Origin: Lachnospiraceae bacterium
Lineage (GTDB): Bacteria > Bacillota > Clostridia > Lachnospirales > Lachnospiraceae
Length of the DNA stretch: 64,000 bases
NCBI GenBank assembly: GCA_021153325.1
Contig: JAGKTQ010000004.1
Coordinates: 59,614 to 123,613, forward strand
Reading direction: 5' to 3'
Shown: piece after piece, positions 58,886 to 64,000 of the stretch
How positions within the stretch are numbered: position 1 is the stretch's first letter
Layout: each line of letters begins with the position of its first letter
Position numbers and translations under genes: made by a program
Notes under the pieces: generated by a model
What the model saw: only the letters and a program-made list of their open reading frames with translations
What the model was told of the DNA's origin: nothing
The model's database searches: none

Positions 58886-59800
58886 ATGTTAAGTTCAACC
58901 TTTATTGAAAATTTAAGTAGGATTGTTCCAAAAGAAAGCATTGTACTGAACGAATTGATGAGCAGGCATACGACTTTCCGCGTTGGCGGAGAGGCTGCCT
59001 GCTTGATTCAAGTTTCAAACAGTAAAGAGCTTTCCAGATTAATTCCTTTTTTAAAACAGACGGAGCATGATTATTTTTTGCTTGGAAATGGCAGTAATAT
59101 TCTAGTTAGCGACCAAGGATACGATGGCGTTGTATTAAAACTGGTAGGAGAATTTGAAGACGTTCAGATAGATGGAACGAAAATTATTTCAGGAGCTGGA
59201 GTTTCCCTTGCGAAAGTTGCAGGGAAAGCATTGGAAGAAGGCTTGACCGGTATGGAATTTGCTTCTGGTATTCCGGGTACTTTGGGCGGTGCTATCGTGA
59301 TGAATGCAGGTGCTTATGATGGAGAAATGAAGCAGATTGTAAAAGAAGTTACCGTGATGGATCAGGATGGAAATATCCTCGTTTTAGATAATGAAACGAT
59401 GGAGTTTGCTTATCGAAGCAGTGTAATAAGAAATCGTCCTTTTGTTGTACTTTCAGCAGTTCTTACGCTGGAAGAAGGAAATCCAGAAGAGATCAAGCAG
59501 AAAATGGATGATTTTGCAGCAAGAAGAAGGGAAAAACAACCACTGGAATTTCCAAGTGCCGGAAGTACCTTTAAACGTCCTGAAGGTTACTTTGCCGGAA
59601 AATTAATTATGGATGCAGGACTGCGTGGCTATTCTATCGGTGGTGCTAAAGTTTCAGAAAAGCATTGCGGATTTATTATTAACAGTGGAAATGCTACAGC
59701 ATTAGACATTTCCGATTTAATTGAGGAAGTACAGGAAAAAGTAAAAGAGCAGTTTGGCGTTATGTTAGAGCCTGAAGTAATTCGCATCGGTAAATTCTGA
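58886..59800 (+). CDS. murB: UDP-N-acetylenolpyruvoylglucosamine reductase
   Basis: A 304-residue FAD enzyme that makes UDP-MurNAc in peptidoglycan synthesis. Family motifs: T-T-F-R-V-G-G near residue 30, L-G-N-G-S-N-I-L near 68, I-P-G-T-L-G-G-A near 128, Y-R-S-S-V, S-A-G-S-T-F-K-R-P near 227 and the catalytic Glu in L-E-P-E-V near 297. The Tyr in Y-R-S-S-V and the Ser in G-S-T-F place it in the type II group. The start at 58886 follows GTAGGTG. Confidence 0.95.
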   Translation: MLSSTFIENLSRIVPKESIVLNELMSRHTTFRVGGEAACLIQVSNSKELSRLIPFLKQTEHDYFLLGNGSNILVSDQGYDGVVLKLVGEFEDVQIDGTKIISGAGVSLAKVAGKALEEGLTGMEFASGIPGTLGGAIVMNAGAYDGEMKQIVKEVTVMDQDGNILVLDNETMEFAYRSSVIRNRPFVVLSAVLTLEEGNPEEIKQKMDDFAARRREKQPLEFPSAGSTFKRPEGYFAGKLIMDAGLRGYSIGGAKVSEKHCGFIINSGNATALDISDLIEEVQEKVKEQFGVMLEPEVIRIGKF

Positions 59801-59822
59801 CATAGGCGGAATGGAGTAACGA

Positions 59823-60686
59823 ATGAGATTTGTAGTTGTGACAGGAATGAGCGGTGGCGGTAAAAGAACCGCATTAAAATTGCTGGAGGATATTGGATTT
59901 TATTGCGTGGATAATTTGCCTGAACCTTTAGTAGAAAAATTCGTAGAGGTTTTTGCAACACCGGACAAAGAAGATGCAAAGGTTGCACTTGGTCTTGATG
60001 TGCGTTCAGATAAGACACGAGGCGGCGTTGAAAAGACATTAGATATGCTGCGTGAAAAAGGGCATAGCTTTGAAATTCTTTTTATGGATGCCAATGACCA
60101 GGTGCTTTTGAAACGATATAAAGAGAGCAGAAGACTTCATCCGCTTGAACAGGATGGCAGGGTAGTGGAAGGAATTGAAAAAGAAAGAACAATTCTGGAA
60201 GGTCTTAAGAAAAAGGCAGACTATGTAATTGATACATCAAGCCTTTTAACAAGAGAATTGAAAGAAGAGATTGACCGAATTTTTATAAAAGGGGAAGCAT
60301 ATAATAGCCTTATGGTCAATATCGTTTCCTTCGGATTTAAAAACGGAATCTTAGCAGATGCAGATCTGGTCTTTGATGTAAGATTTTTGCCGAACCCATT
60401 TTATATAGAAGAATTAAAGCAGAAGACTGGTAATGACAAGGAAGTTCAGGATTATGTAATGAGCTTTGATGAGTCACATCAATTTTTAGATAAGCTGGTA
60501 GATATGGTAAACTTTTTAATTCCAAATTATATTAAAGAAGGAAAATATCAGCTTGTAATAGGAATTGGCTGTACCGGAGGTAAGCACCGCAGTGTAACAC
60601 TTGCAAATGAATTGTACAAGCAGATGGATGGCAAGGGAAATTATGGGCTTAAAATTTCCCATCGTGACGTAGAGCAAGGCAGATAG
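59823..60686 (+). CDS. rapZ: RapZ/YvcJ-type nucleotide-binding protein
   Basis: A 287-residue protein with a P-loop N-terminal domain and the RapZ C-terminal domain (G-I-G-C-T-G-G-K-H-R-S-V near residue 247). RapZ binds nucleotides and amino-sugar signals; in Bacillus, YvcJ affects competence. Unusually, the Walker A reads G-M-S-G-G-G-K-R-T, with Arg where Ser or Thr normally follows Lys. It keeps its usual place between murB and whiA. Confidence 0.92.
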   Translation: MRFVVVTGMSGGGKRTALKLLEDIGFYCVDNLPEPLVEKFVEVFATPDKEDAKVALGLDVRSDKTRGGVEKTLDMLREKGHSFEILFMDANDQVLLKRYKESRRLHPLEQDGRVVEGIEKERTILEGLKKKADYVIDTSSLLTRELKEEIDRIFIKGEAYNSLMVNIVSFGFKNGILADADLVFDVRFLPNPFYIEELKQKTGNDKEVQDYVMSFDESHQFLDKLVDMVNFLIPNYIKEGKYQLVIGIGCTGGKHRSVTLANELYKQMDGKGNYGLKISHRDVEQGR

Positions 60687-60700
60687 AGGAGTGAAAGCTT

Positions 60701-61642
60701 ATGTCTTTTTCTGGTGAAGTAAAAGAAGAGTTAACAAAGCATATCAGTGCATCCAGACATTGTCAGATAGCCGAATTGGCCGCTATGATACACTTTTGTG
60801 GCAAGTGGCATGAGAGTGATGGGAAAAAAGCACTGGAGTTTCACACTGAAAATCAGTCGGTTATAAGAAAGTACTTTACATTGCTAAAAAAAACATTTAA
60901 TATAGATATTGGTGTTTCTCCGGAAATTTGGGAAAAACAGGGCAGAAGCCATACATATTCTTTTGTACTGGATGAGGAAGAACAGGTATATAAAATATTA
61001 CAGGCTGTTAAACTATTAAATGCAGAAGGTGGAGTGCTTTCGTTAGAACAGCCGGTAAATACCATGCTCATTAAAAATTCCTGTTGTCAAAGGGCATTTT
61101 TGAGAGGAACATTTTTAACTGTTGGATCTATGAGTGATCCAGAGAAAAGTTATCATTTAGAACTGGTATGTACTAATGAAGTGCAGGCAATACAGCTACG
61201 AGATCTTATACAAGGATTTCAGGTAGAGGCAAAGATTGTTCTGAGAAAAAAATATTATGTAGTTTATTTGAAGGAAGGCGGGGGGATCGCCGACCTGCTT
61301 AATATTATGGAAGCTCACGTATCTCTTATGGAATTTGAAAATTTCCGTATTTTAAAGGAAATGCGTAATTCTATTAATAGACGTGTTAATTGTGAAGCTG
61401 CGAATATCACGAAAACAGTAAATGCTTCCTCAAAACAGATTGAGGATATTACACTGGTACGTGATTATTATGGATTTAATAACTTACAGGACAGCTTAAG
61501 GGAAATGGCAGAAGTACGATTGGAATATCCTGATGCTACACTGAAGGAACTAGGACAATATTTGAATCCACCAGTAGGAAAATCTGGAGTAAATCATCGA
61601 CTAAGAAAATTGAGTGAGCTTGCAGATAAGATTAGGACGTAG
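60701..61642 (+). CDS. whiA: DNA-binding protein WhiA
   Basis: A 313-residue regulator with an N-terminal LAGLIDADG-like domain (~1-200) and a C-terminal HTH (N-C-E-A-A-N-I-T-K-T, then L-G-Q-Y-L-N-P-P-V-G-K-S-G-V-N-H-R). In Firmicutes WhiA affects cell division and chromosome segregation; in Streptomyces it controls sporulation. It follows rapZ as in most low-GC Gram-positives. Confidence 0.95.
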   Translation: MSFSGEVKEELTKHISASRHCQIAELAAMIHFCGKWHESDGKKALEFHTENQSVIRKYFTLLKKTFNIDIGVSPEIWEKQGRSHTYSFVLDEEEQVYKILQAVKLLNAEGGVLSLEQPVNTMLIKNSCCQRAFLRGTFLTVGSMSDPEKSYHLELVCTNEVQAIQLRDLIQGFQVEAKIVLRKKYYVVYLKEGGGIADLLNIMEAHVSLMEFENFRILKEMRNSINRRVNCEAANITKTVNASSKQIEDITLVRDYYGFNNLQDSLREMAEVRLEYPDATLKELGQYLNPPVGKSGVNHRLRKLSELADKIRT

Positions 61643-61657
61643 AAGGAGGAGCTATTT

Positions 61658-61912
61658 ATGAAAGCAAAGGAAATTGAAATTGGATTAGAGACAGGTTTGG
61701 AAGCAAGACCGGTAGCGCTGCTTGTACAGGTAGCAAGTCAGTTTGACAGCGTTATTTACATCGAAGCTGAAAATAAGCGCGTCAATGCAAAAAGTATTAT
61801 GGGGATGATGAGTCTTGGACTCGACAATGGGGAAAAAGTTAAAGTAACAGCAGATGGGGAAGATGAAAACGAAGCTGTAGAAGGTATTGAGAAATTTTTA
61901 AGAGCAGAATAA
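61658..61912 (+). CDS. HPr-like regulatory protein with Glu15 (Crh-like)
   Basis: An 84-residue HPr-fold protein. The normal G-L-H-A-R-P active site reads G-L-E-A-R-P, so residue 15 is Glu and cannot accept phosphate from Enzyme I. The regulatory Ser46 is intact in N-A-K-S-I-M-G. This mirrors Bacillus Crh, which has Gln at 15 and works only as an HprK-phosphorylated co-repressor of CcpA. The gene ends the operon that begins with hprK, giving a built-in kinase-target pair. A separate canonical HPr is expected elsewhere in the genome for the PTS. Confidence 0.9.
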   Translation: MKAKEIEIGLETGLEARPVALLVQVASQFDSVIYIEAENKRVNAKSIMGMMSLGLDNGEKVKVTADGEDENEAVEGIEKFLRAE

Positions 61913-61930
61913 ACTTAACAAATCGAAAAC

Positions 61931-61970
61931 AAGGAGGCTATCGTACGCTTTAGTACGGCAGCCTCTTTAT
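61931..61970 (+). terminator. Rho-independent terminator of the hprK-HPr operon
   Basis: GAGGCT pairs with AGCCTC and CGTAC with GTACG, with a small internal loop, followed by TTTATTATTTT. Confidence 0.85.
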
Positions 61971-62082
61971 TATTTTGCATAAATTATAAACGAATCATTA
62001 AATTTTTTGCTGACATTGATTTTCATGTAAAAAAGCAGTATATTGTAAGAAAAATTGTTGTATAGTAAAAGAGGAAATTGCA

Positions 62083-62982
62083 ATGGAAAGAAAGAAAATG
62101 CTTTTTGTATACAATCCGAAAGCTGGTAAAGCACATATTCGTAATCATTTACTGGATATTATTGATATATTTACAAAAGGTGGTTATGAAGTGACCGTAT
62201 CGCCAACACAGGCAGCAGGAGATGCAGTCCATTTAGTGCGGGACAGAGAAGATATCTATGATCTGGTCGTATGCAGTGGTGGTGATGGTACGATGGACGA
62301 AGTAGTATCTGGTATGTTGCAAGGGGAAAAGCAGCTTCCTATTGGATATGTACCGGCAGGAAGTACAAATGATTTCGCAAATAGTTTACAGCTTCCAAAA
62401 ACGATGAAGAAAGCGGCAGAAGTCGTCGTAAATGGAATGAGATTTCCATGTGATGTAGGAGCTTTTAATAACGGACATTTTGTTTATATCGCCGCATTTG
62501 GATTGTTTACAGATGTTTCGTATGAGACAAAACAGGAAGTAAAAAATATATTAGGTCATATGGCATATCTTTTGGAAGGTGTAAAAAGTATTTCTGCAAT
62601 AAAATCCTTTCATTTTAAAGTGACACACGATGGCGAGACCATTGAAGATGATTTTATATATGGCATGGTGACAAATTCCAACTCAGTAGGTGGATTTAAA
62701 AAGATAACCGGAAAAAATGTCAGCCTGAATGACGGCGTGTTTGAGGTGACACTGATCAAAATGCCGAAAAATCCTCTTGAACTAAGTATGGTCGTGACCG
62801 CGCTCATGAACAGTGATCTGAATACGAAATATATGTATTGTTTTAAAACAGCAGAAATTTTCTTTGAGTCGGAAGAAGAGGTGGCATGGACACTGGATGG
62901 AGAATTTGGTGGAGACCATAAAAATGTAGCGATAAGTAATCTGGCAAAGGCAGTAGATATCATTGTGCCGGGCGAAAAATAA
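62083..62982 (+). CDS. Diacylglycerol kinase-like lipid kinase (YegS/DgkB type)
   Basis: A 299-residue kinase of the DAGK catalytic family: Y-N-P-K-A-G-K at the start, the nucleotide loop S-G-G-D-G-T-M-D-E-V near residue 67, G-Y-V-P-A-G-S-T-N-D-F-A and a C-terminal D-G-E-F-G-G-D. It would phosphorylate diacylglycerol or a related lipid in membrane lipid recycling. It is a single gene after the terminator, with AGAGGAAATTGC upstream. Confidence 0.9.
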   Translation: MERKKMLFVYNPKAGKAHIRNHLLDIIDIFTKGGYEVTVSPTQAAGDAVHLVRDREDIYDLVVCSGGDGTMDEVVSGMLQGEKQLPIGYVPAGSTNDFANSLQLPKTMKKAAEVVVNGMRFPCDVGAFNNGHFVYIAAFGLFTDVSYETKQEVKNILGHMAYLLEGVKSISAIKSFHFKVTHDGETIEDDFIYGMVTNSNSVGGFKKITGKNVSLNDGVFEVTLIKMPKNPLELSMVVTALMNSDLNTKYMYCFKTAEIFFESEEEVAWTLDGEFGGDHKNVAISNLAKAVDIIVPGEK

Positions 62983-63078
62983 AAACTTGTTAAAAATTTA
63001 CCGAATTTTATTTCTTTTTTAAATATTATAGGGTATAATGATAACGATAAAATACGATAACTTCACGGAGGTACGAAA

Positions 63079-63942
63079 ATGTTAGTTTCAGCAAAAGAAA
63101 TGTTAGACAAAGCAAAAGCTGGTCATTATGCAGTTGGACAGTTCAATATTAACAACCTTGAATGGACAAAAGCAATTTTAGCAACAGCTCAGGAAAATAA
63201 TTCTCCAGTTATTCTTGGTGTATCCGAGGGTGCTGGTAAATACATGGGCGGATATGATGTAGTTGTAGGAATGGTAAATGGTTTGATCAAAGATATGAAC
63301 ATTACAGTTCCTGTAGCTCTTCACTTAGATCACGGCAGCTATGAACACTGCTTCAAATGCTTAGAAGCAGGATTTTCATCAATCATGTTTGATGGTTCTC
63401 ACTTCGCAATTGATGAAAACGTTGCGAAAACAAAAGAATTAGTAGCAGCAGCTCATGAAAAAGGATGCTCTATCGAAGCAGAAGTTGGTTCTATCGGTGG
63501 AGAAGAAGATGGTGTTGTTGGTGCAGGCGAATGTGCAGATCCTAATGAATGTAAAGCAATCGCTGATCTTGGTGTAGATTTCCTTGCAGCAGGTATTGGT
63601 AACATTCATGGTAAATATCCTGAAAACTGGAAAGGATTAAGTTTTGAAACATTAGATGCAGTTCAGCAGCTTACAGGAGAACTTCCTTTAGTTCTTCATG
63701 GTGGTACAGGTATTCCAGCTGACATGATCAAAAAAGCAATCTCTTTAGGTGTTGCTAAGATCAATGTTAACACAGAATGCCAGTTAGCATTTGCAGAAGC
63801 TACACGTAAATATATCGAAGCAGGAAAAGATTTAGAAGGAAAAGGATTCGATCCTCGTAAACTTCTTGCTCCTGGTTTCGAAGCAATCAAAGCAACTGTT
63901 AAAGAAAAAATGGAAATCTTTGGTTCTGTAAACAAAGCTTAA
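63079..63942 (+). CDS. fba: Class II fructose-1,6-bisphosphate aldolase
   Basis: A 287-residue zinc-dependent aldolase of glycolysis, cleaving fructose 1,6-bisphosphate. Motifs: the catalytic Asp and zinc His in H-L-D-H-G near residue 82, E-A-E-V-G-S-I-G near 133, the second zinc His in I-G-N-I-H-G near 176, L-H-G-G-T-G near 206 and the phosphate-binding K-I-N-V-N-T near 229. A strong TATAAT lies ~45 bases upstream, and GGAGG precedes the start. Confidence 0.96.
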   Translation: MLVSAKEMLDKAKAGHYAVGQFNINNLEWTKAILATAQENNSPVILGVSEGAGKYMGGYDVVVGMVNGLIKDMNITVPVALHLDHGSYEHCFKCLEAGFSSIMFDGSHFAIDENVAKTKELVAAAHEKGCSIEAEVGSIGGEEDGVVGAGECADPNECKAIADLGVDFLAAGIGNIHGKYPENWKGLSFETLDAVQQLTGELPLVLHGGTGIPADMIKKAISLGVAKINVNTECQLAFAEATRKYIEAGKDLEGKGFDPRKLLAPGFEAIKATVKEKMEIFGSVNKA

Positions 63943-64000
63943 TACATTATCTAAATAAAAAAGCCCCCTTTGCTGCTAACGTTCGACCTACGAAGTAGGT

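Noticed and set aside
63943..64000. A terminator after the aldolase gene
   Set aside because: The window ends before a possible second stem arm, so the structure cannot be judged; a small ACCTAC/GTAGGT palindrome alone is not enough.

Overview
The window is low-GC Firmicutes DNA. Its T-box before proS, HprK with a Crh-like HPr, the rapZ-whiA block, reverse rubrerythrin with PerR, and many single-operator promoters point to an anaerobic gut Lachnospiraceae (Clostridia). No rRNA or tRNA gene is visible. The species cannot be named from the sequence alone.

Layout. 0-3.8 kb: end of a pyridoxal/pyridoxamine kinase, an ECF S component and a radical SAM protein, then a frameshifted CDP-alcohol phosphatidyltransferase and a sodium:alanine symporter. 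4-12.5 kb: a PAS-GGDEF-EAL protein, a small DUF3006-like protein, a complete ABC importer coupled to a PHP-domain hydrolase and a LysR regulator, and an HD-domain protein. 12.5-25 kb: a likely catabolic region with a PLP aminotransferase, a GntR/FCD regulator, an M20 (RocB-like) hydrolase, an iron alcohol dehydrogenase, a class III aminotransferase, an AEC transporter, a DDAH/arginine-deiminase-like enzyme, an amino-acid ABC importer and a 2-hydroxyacid dehydrogenase. Two of its promoters share GTATAC operator-like motifs followed by terminator-like leader hairpins. 25-29.5 kb: Mn-dependent pyrophosphatase, NYN-LOTUS protein, EamA transporter and PilZ protein.

29.6-36.6 kb is an integrated mobile element with a tyrosine integrase, a frameshifted serine recombinase, a string of small unknown genes, an XRE regulator and a Rep-like protein. 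It has matching TGACACAA arm-site clusters at both ends and is bordered by rubrerythrin 3'-end sequences. The intact reverse rubrerythrin and perR follow.

37.8-42.2 kb: a two-component system whose response-regulator 3' end is repeated 2.1 kb downstream. The segment between the two copies holds the most notable find, a relic of a type III (CptIN-like) toxin-antitoxin locus: a near-consensus promoter, three tandem ~49-nt hairpin repeats with compensating stem changes, a terminator hairpin, and a toxin gene reduced to its two ends. A TetR regulator with a twin-palindrome promoter and an SDR oxidoreductase lie downstream in the same segment.

42.3-64 kb is core chromosome: RluA-type pseudouridine synthase, chemoreceptor, O-antigen-ligase-like protein, lipoprotein, T-box/proS, pyrG with a leader attenuator, DUF1846, ftsH, uvrC, then hprK-glk-murB-rapZ-whiA-HPr, a diacylglycerol kinase-like protein and class II fructose-bisphosphate aldolase. 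The HPr paralogue has Glu in place of His15 but keeps Ser46, so it looks like a regulatory partner of the nearby HprK rather than a PTS phosphocarrier.
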